A DNA stretch of 64,000 bases, taken from positions 5,518,001 to 5,582,000 of the forward strand of contig NZ_CP067412.1 of assembly GCF_023375815.1 (NCBI RefSeq), read 5' to 3'. Positions 17,384 through 25,280 of this stretch are shown here, in pieces. The stretch's first letter is position 1; every line of letters starts with the position of its first letter. The position numbers and the translations under genes were made by a program. This DNA comes from Pseudomonas sp. HS6 (GTDB lineage: Bacteria > Pseudomonadota > Gammaproteobacteria > Pseudomonadales > Pseudomonadaceae). The notes under the pieces were generated by a model that made no database searches, had not been told where the DNA came from, and saw only the letters and a list, made by a program, of their open reading frames with translations.

Positions 17384-17791
17384 GTGTTTTTACGACTCAA
17401 GGCGCGGGCAAGTTACTGGCTGGCCCGTAGGCTGTTTCACTGGGCATGGTTTGTCCGTCAGCCCCGAGGCTGGCGCTGGCTCGAAGGGCAATTTGCGCGC
17501 ATGGCCAACCTGGGCGATGTCGGCGCGCAAAGTTTTTACGGGCACATCCTGACGTTTCGCGGCGTTGGTCTTGGCGCGCGTGAGGAGGGTGTCCGGTTGC
17601 TGCGGCTGGCGGCACTGGCCGGGGATGGCAAAGCGGCGTATCAGGTCGGTGTCATCAGTCTTGCCGGTACACCGAGCAAGGCTCCGGACCCTTCGGAAGC
17701 TGCTCGCTGGTGGACCATGGCCGCCAAGGCCGGGCATCCGTTGGCCGAGCTCAAATTGAAAGAGCTGGCCGGCCGGGATCATTCTCGGTAA
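17384..17791 (+). CDS. Sel1-like repeat protein
   Basis: The 135-residue helical protein contains about two Sel1/TPR-like repeats (RLLRLAALAGDGKAAYQVGV and AARWWTMAAKAGHPLAELKL, residues about 72-130). These repeats mediate protein contacts. The start is a GTG immediately after the previous stop with no spacer, so translation is probably coupled. Near the N-terminus a basic amphipathic segment (LKARASYWLARRLFHWAWFV) could touch the membrane. The role is unknown. Confidence 0.75.
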   Translation: MFLRLKARASYWLARRLFHWAWFVRQPRGWRWLEGQFARMANLGDVGAQSFYGHILTFRGVGLGAREEGVRLLRLAALAGDGKAAYQVGVISLAGTPSKAPDPSEAARWWTMAAKAGHPLAELKLKELAGRDHSR

Positions 17792-17810
17792 GCGATTTTC
17801 ATGTTCTCTG

Positions 17811-17845
17811 AACGGGGCGTGAGGGCAACCTCCCGCTCCGTTTTT
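17811..17845 (+). terminator. Terminator after the Sel1 gene
   Basis: ACGGGGCGTGAGG and CCTCCCGCTCCGT form an imperfect stem followed by TTTTT. It separates the three-gene unit from rhs. Confidence 0.75.
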
Positions 17846-17969
17846 GCGTCTGCTGTTCGATAAAGATCAGTTACAGACTTCTCCTACATCCATCGCCTAC
17901 TCGCCTGACTTCTTTTCTGTTTGATCCCCCGCAAAGTCCTTCGCCTGATTTCTGCGCGAGGGAACGCAC

Positions 17970-18017
17970 ATGCTCGACCCGGTTTTTCATTTCGTCATGC
18001 GCATGGGAGTGCGCTGA
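17970..18017 (+). CDS. Possible 15-codon leader ORF before rhs
   Basis: MLDPVFHFVMRMGVR is preceded by GAGGGA and ends in TGATG, so its stop overlaps the rhs start by one base. The arrangement suits translational coupling of rhs to a leader peptide. It may alternatively be a remnant of an upstream gene's end. Only the sequence signals support it. Confidence 0.35.
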   Translation: MLDPVFHFVMRMGVR

Positions 18018-19915
18018 TGGACGCCGTCACCCGCATCGAGCAAGCACTCGACAGCTTTCCCCGCACCCTCGATCTCTATCGTAAACAGCTCAGGCACTGG
18101 CTCAGTCGCTCGGCAGACAGCGTCAGTCATGCGGCCGATCTGCCGTCGCTGATGGGGATGGAGCGGATCATTCGTTTCGGCGAACACAGCACGGCGGTCG
18201 CGATTGACGACGGCCGCTTCTCTTCGGCTGTCGTGCAATGCCCGGAAACCGGGCCGATGGAGATCGAAAGCAAATTCGAGTCGGTGTACGACATTCCGTT
18301 GGGCGACATCGTTGTCGATGTGGTGGCGGTGGATGGCGGTGCAGTCAAATCCGTCACGCTCGATGCTCAGGGCAAAGGTTTGTTCACCGGTGAGGCAGGC
18401 AAGTTCTACCGGGTAGTGGTGCACGGCGGCGCCAGCGAGCAGCAGGTTGATGCGCTTTTCGAGTCCTACGATGGGCTGACTCGGCAGCTGGATGGGTGGC
18501 TGCGCAGCGAGTGGCAGGGCTTCAGGCCGCAGTGGTCGCAATCGGTGGCGACGGCGGCGGGCAACGGCTTGCTGGCCGGGAGCTGGGCGGCGATCGAGGG
18601 GGTGTGGGACAGCATTGGGTTGCTGTCGGAGATTCTCCAGGATCCCGGAAAGTTTGCCGAGCGATTGGGCAGTGGCGCCGCACAGTTGATCGCGCTGGCA
18701 GAGACTGCGCCTGCAATGATGGAGAAACTGCAGTTACTGGTCAGTGACGAGGCGGCGCTGTGCCTGTTGCTGCGTACCGCCAGCCTCTGGCTGGAGATGC
18801 TGCCGCCTACTGAAATTGCCGGGAAAACCGCCGAGGCGGTCTCGATGGTGGTGGTGCAGCTGCTGATCGACGTTTTGATCGGCATTGTGCTGACCTTCGT
18901 CGGCGCCGGGGCGGGGATCGCGTATCTGACCTTGCGTCTGGTGGATCGTGGCGCTCAATTGTTGTGGGCGGTAACGCGTCTGGTGAAGGCGATGTTCGGC
19001 ATCGTCAGCACCTTCATTGGCTATGTGAACCAGTACAAATCCGTCGCCGCACGCGGCATCGCCGCCGGCGTGAAGAAGGGCCGCATGCAACTGCGCTGGG
19101 ATGCCCGGCGCAACGCTTCCCTGAAAAAAGACGAACACCACGACGACAAGCCAGATCAGGCGAAAAATCCAAACGGTGACAGCGCTGATTGCGCGCCGCT
19201 GACCTGCACCAATGGCTGTCCGGTGTCGATGGTCACTGGCGAAGAGCTGCTGACGCTGACCGATGGCGTGCTCGATGGGTTGCTGTCGTTCGAGTTCAGC
19301 CGGTTGTATCGCACCAGTGCCGCCGAGATCGATGTCGGATTGGGGTTTGGCTGGAGTCATTCGCTGGCGCATCGGCTGGAGGTTGAGGGCGCTTCGGTGG
19401 TCTGGATCGACCACGAGAACCGGCACACGCGGTTTCCGTTGCCGAGTGTCGAGCGGCCGGCGATTCACAACAGCTTGTCGCGGGCGGCGATCTTTCTCGG
19501 GGATGAGCCGGAGGAGTTGATTGTTGCGCTGGCGGGGGACGCGGCGCGGTTTTATCACTTTCGGGCTGGGCGTCTGACTGCTGTTAGCGATGCCTACGGC
19601 AATCGTCTGACGGTGCATCGGGATCTTTCCGACCGGGTGCTGCGCCTCGACAACGGGGCCGGCCGTTCGCTGTTACTGCGCTACGACCGGGCGCATCTGG
19701 TGGCGGTCGATTATCAGGTCTTGCGTGAGGCGGCCTGGCGCACCGAGCAGACGCTGGTCAGCTACCGCTTTGATGCCCGTCATCGACTGATCGAGGCGAC
19801 CAACGCCGTCGGCGAAAGCGAGCGTTACGATTACGACGACCAGCACGTCATCCTGCAGCGGCAGTTAACGGGCGGAGCGAGTTTCTTCTGGGAGTGGGAG
19901 CGTTCCGGCAAGGCG
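18017..19915 (+). pseudogene. rhs-family gene, 3' truncated (N-terminal 633 codons)
   Basis: The surviving part has an N-terminal helical region (1-270), a hydrophobic stretch (about 275-315), a DUF6531 domain (CTNGCPVSMVTGEELLTLTD, about 395-470), and RHS/YD repeats (about 515-630, e.g. YRFDARHRLIEATNAVGESE). Complete Rhs proteins continue for several hundred residues of beta-shell and end in a variable toxin tip, with an immunity gene downstream. Here coding is interrupted near WEWERSGKA and the frame runs on to 20968 only as the antisense of hutU. The break, not the gene, is the anomaly. Whether a T6SS delivers the intact form is unknown from this window. Confidence 0.8.
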
Positions 19916-20860
19916 GAGCATGGCTTTGACGTGCACCGCCATCGATTGCTTGGCGGCCTTGATCACAGCGGCCGGTTCGGTCTTGGCGCGGGCGCGGTAT
20001 TCGTCCCAGCTCCAGCCGGCCGGCAGGTAACCGTTGAGCGGATCGTGGGCGCTGGTCTGGTCGGTGACCATGTCCGGACGCACGCCGCGACGGACCAGTT
20101 CCGGGAGGATTTCTGCGGCGTTGCCCAGCAGGGCGATGGAGATCGCCTTGCCTTCCTTGGTGTACTTCTCAATGCGCGCCAGCGCGTCGTCGAGGTCTTT
20201 GGCTTGCTCGTCGACGTAACGGCTTTTCAGGCGGAAATCGATGCTCACCTGCTGGCATTCGATGTTCAGCGAGCAGGCACCGGCCAATGTTGCAGCCAGA
20301 GGCTGGGCGCCACCCATGCCGCCGAGGCCGGCGGTCAGGACCCAGCGGCCCTTGAGGTTGGAGTTGTAATGCTGGCGGCCAGCCTCGACGAAGGTTTCGT
20401 AAGTGCCCTGGACGATGCCCTGGCTACCGATGTAGATCCAGCTGCCGGCGGTCATCTGGCCGTACATCGCCAGACCTTTGGCGTCGAGTTCGTTGAAGTG
20501 CTCCCAGGTCGCCCAGTGCGGCACCAGGTTGGAGTTGGCGATCAGCACGCGCGGGGCATTGCTGTGGGTCTTGAACACGCCGACCGGTTTGCCGGATTGC
20601 ACCAGCAGGGTTTCGTCGTCGTTCAGGTTGGTCAGGCTTTCGACGATCTTGTCGTAGCATTCCCAGTTGCGCGCGGCGCGGCCGATGCCACCGTAAACCA
20701 CCAGCTCTTTCGGGTTCTCGGCCACTTCCGGGTCGAGGTTGTTCATCAGCATGCGCAGCGGCGCTTCAGTCAGCCAGCTCTTGGCGGTCAGCTTGTTGCC
20801 GCGCGATGCACGAATTTCAACGTCACGATACTTCGTAGGTTTCTGGGTATTGTCAGTCAC
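19916..20860 (-). pseudogene. hutU: Urocanate hydratase, 3' truncated
   Basis: The first about 315 residues of urocanase are intact from the GTG start ([20 protein letters not shown]) through the NAD-binding GLGGMGGAQ to [13 protein letters not shown]. After that the frame reads 16 residues of antisense rhs and stops at 19865. The family is about 555 residues, and the catalytic cysteine (Cys410 in P. putida) lies in the missing half, so the product should be inactive. The gene normally converts urocanate to imidazolonepropionate and heads the hutU-H-I-G transcript; none of those genes is in the window. Its promoter and HutC operator are still present. Confidence 0.88.
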
Positions 20861-20991
20861 GAAAAAGACTCCTCAGCGATCAATTCAAACCAACCCTGGC
20901 GATGGGCAAGCGGCTTGTGCGCTTCAATGCGCGACAAGCGAATCAGGGACGCTGCGGAGAACCTCTAACGACTCATACGCATACGTCTTTA

Positions 20992-21025
20992 CTTGTACAT
21001 ACAAGCATATGCAATCTAGCGGCCA
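20992..21025 (-). promoter_or_regulatory. hutU promoter: sigma54 -24/-12 overlapped by a HutC operator
   Basis: On the minus strand TTGGCCGCTAGATTGC (GG and GC correctly spaced, 21011-21025) fits a sigma54 promoter whose start would fall at about 20999. The palindrome CTTGTA-CA-TACAAG (20992-21005) covers that start and matches the HutC operator type. A weaker sigma70 reading, TTGCAT and TAAAGA with 17 bases between, spans the same operator. Repression by HutC relieved by urocanate is known for the pathway. Confidence 0.65.
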
Positions 21026-21216
21026 ACTTGTTGGAGGGCTGTTCCACAAAAACGCCGGGCACGGCTGGAGGACGCCTGAATCAAGGGTTGTGGCGTGTAT
21101 GATTTTTTTCGCGGGGTTGGTTAGAGGACGCGGAAGGCTGTTTCAGGAACGTGGTTTTGCGCCACGCTGGGGCGTTCGGTAACAAGTTGGTGCGCGTTCG
21201 GGAACGCCGGGATGAA
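21006..21216. other. hutU-hutD intergenic DNA without a recognisable gene
   Basis: About 200 bases beyond the hutU promoter contain no supported gene. CCAACTTGTT (21023-21032) and AACAAGTTGG (21181-21190) are perfect inverted 10-mers 148 bases apart. Activator sites for the hutU sigma54 promoter (CbrB or NtrC) would be expected here; TGCGCCACGCTGGGGCG is the only NtrC-like candidate I noticed, and it is weak. Confidence 0.4.
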
Positions 21217-21270
21217 AAAAACCGCCGCTCTCAACGGCCCTTACGGGCACTGTTCAAAGCGGCGGTTTTT
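21217..21270 (-). terminator. Terminator of the hutCD transcript
   Basis: AAAAACCGCCGCT and AGCGGCGGTTTTT form a perfect 13-bp stem around 28 bases. T-runs on both strands make it bidirectional. It isolates hutC-hutD from hutU. Confidence 0.8.
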
Positions 21271-21280
21271 AAGGGGCCAA

Positions 21281-21850
21281 TCAGTGTGCAGTCAATTCGA
21301 TCACGCAGCAGCCGGCATTCACGGCGATTTCCACCAGCCCGGTGTTGCCGTCCAGTTGCAGGCAATCATGTCGGCCGAGTTGCGAAGCGCTGTCACCGAC
21401 CGTCACTTCCAGCAACTCGCTGACGCTGAAGACTAGAACAGTGCGGGCGGAGCTGAAAAACCGTTGCTCGCCATCCAGCCACTGCAAACGCGCGCTGTAA
21501 CGCTGTGGCGCGTAGATCAGGTTGAAATCGCGGATCGCCCCGCCGAGCAAGGTGCAGGACACTTGGCTTTCACCGCTGAAGGCAAACGGGTCGAGGGGTA
21601 ACAGCGGCCGCGTGTCGTCACCGTCGACGCACAAAGTCATGCCATCGCCCTGCAACACCGTGATCACCCGTTGATAACCGGTGAATGTCGAGAAGCCGCC
21701 GGATTCGGCAATGTCGGCAATCGACAGGCGCCAGCCGAAACCGTCGAGGCCGGCACCGGCGTCACGGGTGATTTCTTCGGTGCTGCCGCCGCCGTTTTTC
21801 CACGGCATGCGCGGGTAGCCTTCGGCGCGTAGAACCTTCAACTCGCTCAT
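21281..21850 (-). CDS. hutD: HutD family cupin protein
   Basis: The 189-residue HutD protein opens MSELKVLRAEGYPRMPWKNG, with the conserved WKNGGGSTxEI segment and bicupin fold. HutD is proposed to act as a governor that limits hut expression at high urocanate, probably by binding a pathway metabolite; this comes from work on P. fluorescens. It follows hutC by 22 bases in the same direction and is ended by a strong hairpin. It is intact here although the pathway it tunes is broken. Confidence 0.9.
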   Translation of the reverse strand: MSELKVLRAEGYPRMPWKNGGGSTEEITRDAGAGLDGFGWRLSIADIAESGGFSTFTGYQRVITVLQGDGMTLCVDGDDTRPLLPLDPFAFSGESQVSCTLLGGAIRDFNLIYAPQRYSARLQWLDGEQRFFSSARTVLVFSVSELLEVTVGDSASQLGRHDCLQLDGNTGLVEIAVNAGCCVIELTAH

Positions 21851-21872
21851 TTATGCTCTCTATTTATGCTTT

Positions 21873-22622
21873 TTATTTATGAAACCGACCTTCCAGACGA
21901 TGACGGGAACCGGGGTGGATCAGACGCGCCGCCGTCACTGGCTGACGACCCGACCACGTACGGCGACGGATCAGCAGGCACGGCTCGCCTTTTTCGATCT
22001 GCAGCAATTTGCATTCGGACGGCTCGGCGAGGATTGCTTCGACCACATGCTCACCTTCGGTCAGCGGCGCGACCTGGTTCAGATAGGCGTATGGCGTTTG
22101 CAGGGTGAAGTCCTGCTTGAGGTATTCCGGGGCGACCAGCGCGTTGACGAAGCGGTCTTCGATCTGCACCGGAATATCGTTTTCGTAATGCACGATCAGC
22201 GAGTGGAATACCTTCTGCCCTTCGCGCATGTCCAGGGCCAGGGCGCGCTCGGAACCGGCGGCCTCTTCTTCCAGGGTGATCACCTGGCAGGTGTGGCGAT
22301 GGCCACGGGAGGCGATTTCGTCGGCGATGTTGTGCACCTCGAACAGCGCGGACTGGCTCTTCGGCTCGGCGACGAACGTGCCCACGCCCTGCATGCGCAC
22401 CAGCAAACCGTCGGCGGTCATTTCCCGCAGCGCGCGGTTGATGGTCATGCGGCTGAAGCCCAGCTGACTGACCAGCTCGCTTTCCGACGGCACGCGGTAA
22501 TGCGGCGGCCAGTTACCACTGTCGATCTGCTGGGTGATCATCTGTTTGACGCGGGCGTACAAGGGCGCCGGACTGTCGCCCATGTTCGCGGCCAACGGAG
22601 AGACTGGAGGCGGAGTCGGCAC
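21873..22622 (-). CDS. hutC: Histidine utilization repressor
   Basis: The 249-residue GntR-family regulator has an N-terminal winged HTH (about residues 20-88, SELVSQLGFSRMTINRALRE) and a C-terminal UTRA ligand domain (about 105-240). Known HutC binds urocanate as inducer and represses hut promoters. The start is a GTG at 22622. It is divergent from hutF with a TGTATATACA operator between them, and a second operator lies at the hutU promoter. Confidence 0.93.
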   Translation of the reverse strand: MPTPPPVSPLAANMGDSPAPLYARVKQMITQQIDSGNWPPHYRVPSESELVSQLGFSRMTINRALREMTADGLLVRMQGVGTFVAEPKSQSALFEVHNIADEIASRGHRHTCQVITLEEEAAGSERALALDMREGQKVFHSLIVHYENDIPVQIEDRFVNALVAPEYLKQDFTLQTPYAYLNQVAPLTEGEHVVEAILAEPSECKLLQIEKGEPCLLIRRRTWSGRQPVTAARLIHPGSRHRLEGRFHK

Positions 22623-22693
22623 GGTGGATCCCTGTTCATTGGATGAAGGTTGCTAGCTTGCCGGAGTTTACCGGGCAGGCAAACGTCTGTATA

Positions 22694-22703
22694 TGTATAT
22701 ACA
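22694..22703. promoter_or_regulatory. HutC operator between hutC and hutF
   Basis: A perfect palindrome TGTATATACA lies in the 106-base divergent spacer, 25 bases before the hutF start. It resembles the half-sites of the hutU operator (TTGTA/TACAA). The position fits repression of hutF and autoregulation of hutC. Confidence 0.65.
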
Positions 22704-22728
22704 AATAACACAGATGGGGTACTGAACC

Positions 22729-24093
22729 ATGTCCGCCTTCTTTGCCGAACGCGCGCTGCTGCCTAACGGATGGGCCAACAATGTACGTCTCGAGGTCAGC
22801 GCCGAAGGCGTGTTGACCCGAATCCAGGCCGATTCCACCGCAGATGGCACCGAACGGTTGAGTGGTCCGCTGCTGCCGGGGATGCCGAATCTTCACTCCC
22901 ACGCGTTCCAGCGAGCGATGGCAGGACTGGCAGAAGTGGCCGGCAATCCCAACGACAGTTTCTGGACCTGGCGCGATCTGATGTATCGGCTCGTCGGAAA
23001 AATCAGCCCGGACCAGCTCGGCGTGATTGCGCGTCAGCTGTACATCGAAATGCTCAAGGCCGGTTATACCTCGGTCGCCGAGTTCCACTATGTGCATCAC
23101 GACGTTAATGGTCAGCCGTACGCCGATCCGGCCGAGCTGGCGTTGCGTATCAGCCAGGCCGCCAGTTCCGCCGGCATCGGCCTGACGCTGTTGCCGGTGC
23201 TTTACAGCCACAGCGGTTTCGGCGGCCAGACGCCGAACGAAGGCCAGCGCCGCTTCATCAACAGCACCGAAAACTACCTGAAACTGCAATCGCGCCTGCA
23301 ACCGTTGCTGGCGCAGCAGAAGGCTCAGTCGCTGGGATTGTGTTTCCACTCGTTGCGCGCGGTCACCCCACAGCAGATCAGTGAAGTGCTGGCGGCCAGC
23401 AACAAGCAATGCCCGGTGCACATCCACATCGCCGAACAGCAGAAGGAAGTCGACGACTGCCTGAGCTGGAGCGGTCGCCGTCCGCTGCAATGGCTGTACG
23501 AGAACACCGAAGTCGATCAGCGCTGGTGCCTGGTCCACGCCACCCACGCCAATCCGGAAGAAGTCACGCTGATGGCCAAGAGCCGCGCCATCGCCGGCCT
23601 GTGCCTGACCACCGAAGCCAACCTCGGCGACGGGATCTTCCCGGCGGTGGATTTCCTCGCTCAGGGCGGACGCATGGGTATCGGCTCCGACAGCCATGTG
23701 TCGTTGAGCGTGGTGGAAGAATTGCGTTGGCTGGAATACGGCCAGCGTCTTCGCGATCAGCGGCGCAACCGCTTGTATGGCGCGGATCAGCCGATGGTCG
23801 GCCGCACCCTGTACGACGCGGCACTGGATGGCGGAGCTCAGGCTTTGGGCCAGCCGATCGGTGCACTGGAAGTCGGCAAACGCGCCGACTGGATTGTGCT
23901 CGATGGCACCGATCCGTATCTGGCCACGGCCAGCGGTGACGGGATCCTGAACCGCTGGTTGTTTGCCGGTGGCGACCGTCAGGTGCGTGACGTACTGGTC
24001 AACGGTCAGTGGGTCGTGCGTGACGGGCGACATGCCGGGGAGGAGGACAGCAATCGCGCCTTCACCCAGGTCCTGCGAGACCTTTTGGGCTGA
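22729..24093 (+). CDS. hutF: Formimidoylglutamate deiminase
   Basis: The 454-residue amidohydrolase-superfamily enzyme has the metal-binding HxH (NLHSHAFQR, about residue 56), a later metal His (HIHIAEQQKEVDD) and Asp in GIGSDSHVSLSVVE. It converts N-formimidoyl-glutamate to N-formylglutamate and ammonia in the five-step histidine pathway of pseudomonads. It is divergent from hutC. Because hutU is truncated and hutH, hutI and hutG are absent from the window, the enzyme may be orphaned unless those genes lie elsewhere. Confidence 0.93.
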   Translation: MSAFFAERALLPNGWANNVRLEVSAEGVLTRIQADSTADGTERLSGPLLPGMPNLHSHAFQRAMAGLAEVAGNPNDSFWTWRDLMYRLVGKISPDQLGVIARQLYIEMLKAGYTSVAEFHYVHHDVNGQPYADPAELALRISQAASSAGIGLTLLPVLYSHSGFGGQTPNEGQRRFINSTENYLKLQSRLQPLLAQQKAQSLGLCFHSLRAVTPQQISEVLAASNKQCPVHIHIAEQQKEVDDCLSWSGRRPLQWLYENTEVDQRWCLVHATHANPEEVTLMAKSRAIAGLCLTTEANLGDGIFPAVDFLAQGGRMGIGSDSHVSLSVVEELRWLEYGQRLRDQRRNRLYGADQPMVGRTLYDAALDGGAQALGQPIGALEVGKRADWIVLDGTDPYLATASGDGILNRWLFAGGDRQVRDVLVNGQWVVRDGRHAGEEDSNRAFTQVLRDLLG

Positions 24094-24097
24094 CACA

Positions 24098-24135
24098 AAA
24101 AAACCTGTGGAGGGCAACCTCCACAGGTTTTTTGT
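24098..24135. terminator. Bidirectional terminator between hutF and blc
   Basis: AAAACCTGTGGAGG-GCAA-CCTCCACAGGTTTT with T-runs on both strands serves the convergent genes hutF and blc. Confidence 0.93.
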
Positions 24136-24141
24136 TGCGCG

Positions 24142-24711
24142 TCAGTTGGACGTCTTGGCCATCTGCTGATCCGACGCCCGCCAGATCAACCGCGTGGTGT
24201 CGTAACCCTGCTGGCGCGCCTTGCTCAGCAGTTCTTCGCGCACCACACCGTTGACGGTCGGCGTGCGGGACAACAGCCAAAGGTAACGTCGGCTCGGGTC
24301 GCCCACAATGGCGGTCTTGTAGTCGTCACTGACGTACAGCACCCAGTATTGGCCCTTGGCCGAACCCGGAATCAGCCGCGAGAACCAGGTATCGAACTCG
24401 ACCCACAACTTGTCGGTCTTGCCCGGCACCTGTGGATAAGCCGCGCCCTTGACCTCTTCCCACTGCCAGTCCTTGGTCAGGCAACGGTTGAACACGCCGA
24501 GGTTGCCGTCAGGCTGGAGGCTGTAGCGGGCTTCGGATTGCGCGCAATTGCGCTGGAAATACATCGGCAGCCGCGCCAGCTCGTACCAGGTGCCCTGGTA
24601 ACGCTTGAGATTGACGCTGTGTACTGTCTTGGGCGCCAGCGGATCTTCACCGGTCGTGGCGCAGCCGGCCAATACCAGGCCGGCAAAAAGGACAAGCAAT
24701 AACCGCTTCAT
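24142..24711 (-). CDS. blc: Outer-membrane lipocalin lipoprotein
   Basis: The 189-residue protein has a lipoprotein signal (lipobox LAGC, Cys 17) and a lipocalin barrel with the GxW signature (KRYQGTWYELARLPMYFQ, about residues 36-53) plus the later YxxAIVGDPSRRYLWLLSR block. E. coli Blc binds lysophospholipids at the outer membrane. It is cotranscribed downstream of a small lipoprotein gene 31 bases away. Confidence 0.9.
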   Translation of the reverse strand: MKRLLLVLFAGLVLAGCATTGEDPLAPKTVHSVNLKRYQGTWYELARLPMYFQRNCAQSEARYSLQPDGNLGVFNRCLTKDWQWEEVKGAAYPQVPGKTDKLWVEFDTWFSRLIPGSAKGQYWVLYVSDDYKTAIVGDPSRRYLWLLSRTPTVNGVVREELLSKARQQGYDTTRLIWRASDQQMAKTSN

Positions 24712-24742
24712 TGTTTTTCTCCCGTGGGCGCGTAGCCCCGGT

Positions 24743-24997
24743 TTACTTCAGGCCTTGGCCGGAAAACATCAACACTTTGTCACCGGCGTACTGCACGCTG
24801 ATAAAGCTGTTCTTGTCGCCCCAGGTGCAACTGGACATGCCGAGCGCGCCCGAGCAATCGGTGGGCTTGCCGAGCAGCGTCTCCACTTCGGCCTTGGCCA
24901 TGCCGGCCGAGAGCTTCGAGTAGTTTTCCTGATTGACCTTGCTGCATGCGGCCAACAGCACGCAAAACGACAGCAGGGCGATAGATCGCAGCGACAT
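24743..24997 (-). CDS. Small putative lipoprotein, BamE/OsmE-like
   Basis: The 84-residue protein has a signal ending in lipobox LLAAC (Cys 18) and a short domain with KLSAGMAKAEVETLLGKP, the pattern of SmpA/BamE/OsmE proteins (YxxlxxGMskxeVxxllGkP). Two further cysteines (CSGALGMSSCTW) may form a disulfide. GGAG precedes the ATG at 24997; a longer frame upstream lacks a signal at its N-terminus. It likely shares a transcript with blc. Confidence 0.82.
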   Translation of the reverse strand: MSLRSIALLSFCVLLAACSKVNQENYSKLSAGMAKAEVETLLGKPTDCSGALGMSSCTWGDKNSFISVQYAGDKVLMFSGQGLK

Positions 24998-25177
24998 GGT
25001 GTAACTCCTGGAACGGAAGGGGGATGGCATGGCGCCAACCAGAAGCTTAGAAGAGAAAACCCCTGTCTGGTTCCCTGGGCACATGGCTATTTGTTAGCCC
25101 ACTCGTCCGGCTTTCATCGGCAAATCAGACACTTTGTAGGGCTATTGAGCATTTCGTCGCCTTTCGCAAAAGTCGCC

Positions 25178-25204
25178 TAATCTTTGGCGCGCAGCGGTCG
25201 AAAT
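25178..25204 (+). promoter_or_regulatory. Candidate FliA (sigma28) promoter of the chemoreceptor
   Basis: TAAT (25178-25181), 15 bases, then GTCGAAAT (25197-25204) is a partial match to TAAA-N15-GCCGATAA. Chemoreceptors are often FliA-dependent. It is weak on sequence alone. Confidence 0.35.
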
Positions 25205-25280
25205 AAGAGCAGCGCAAAGCCCCAGAGTGTGGCAAATTGCCGCCCCCTTCTTGACCAGCCCCTTCGCGGTAGCTCACTTA

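Noticed and set aside
19916..20968. C-terminal 350 residues of the open frame that begins in rhs
   Set aside because: This part is the exact antisense of hutU and has no Rhs features. It is read-through created by the junction, not a real toxin tip.
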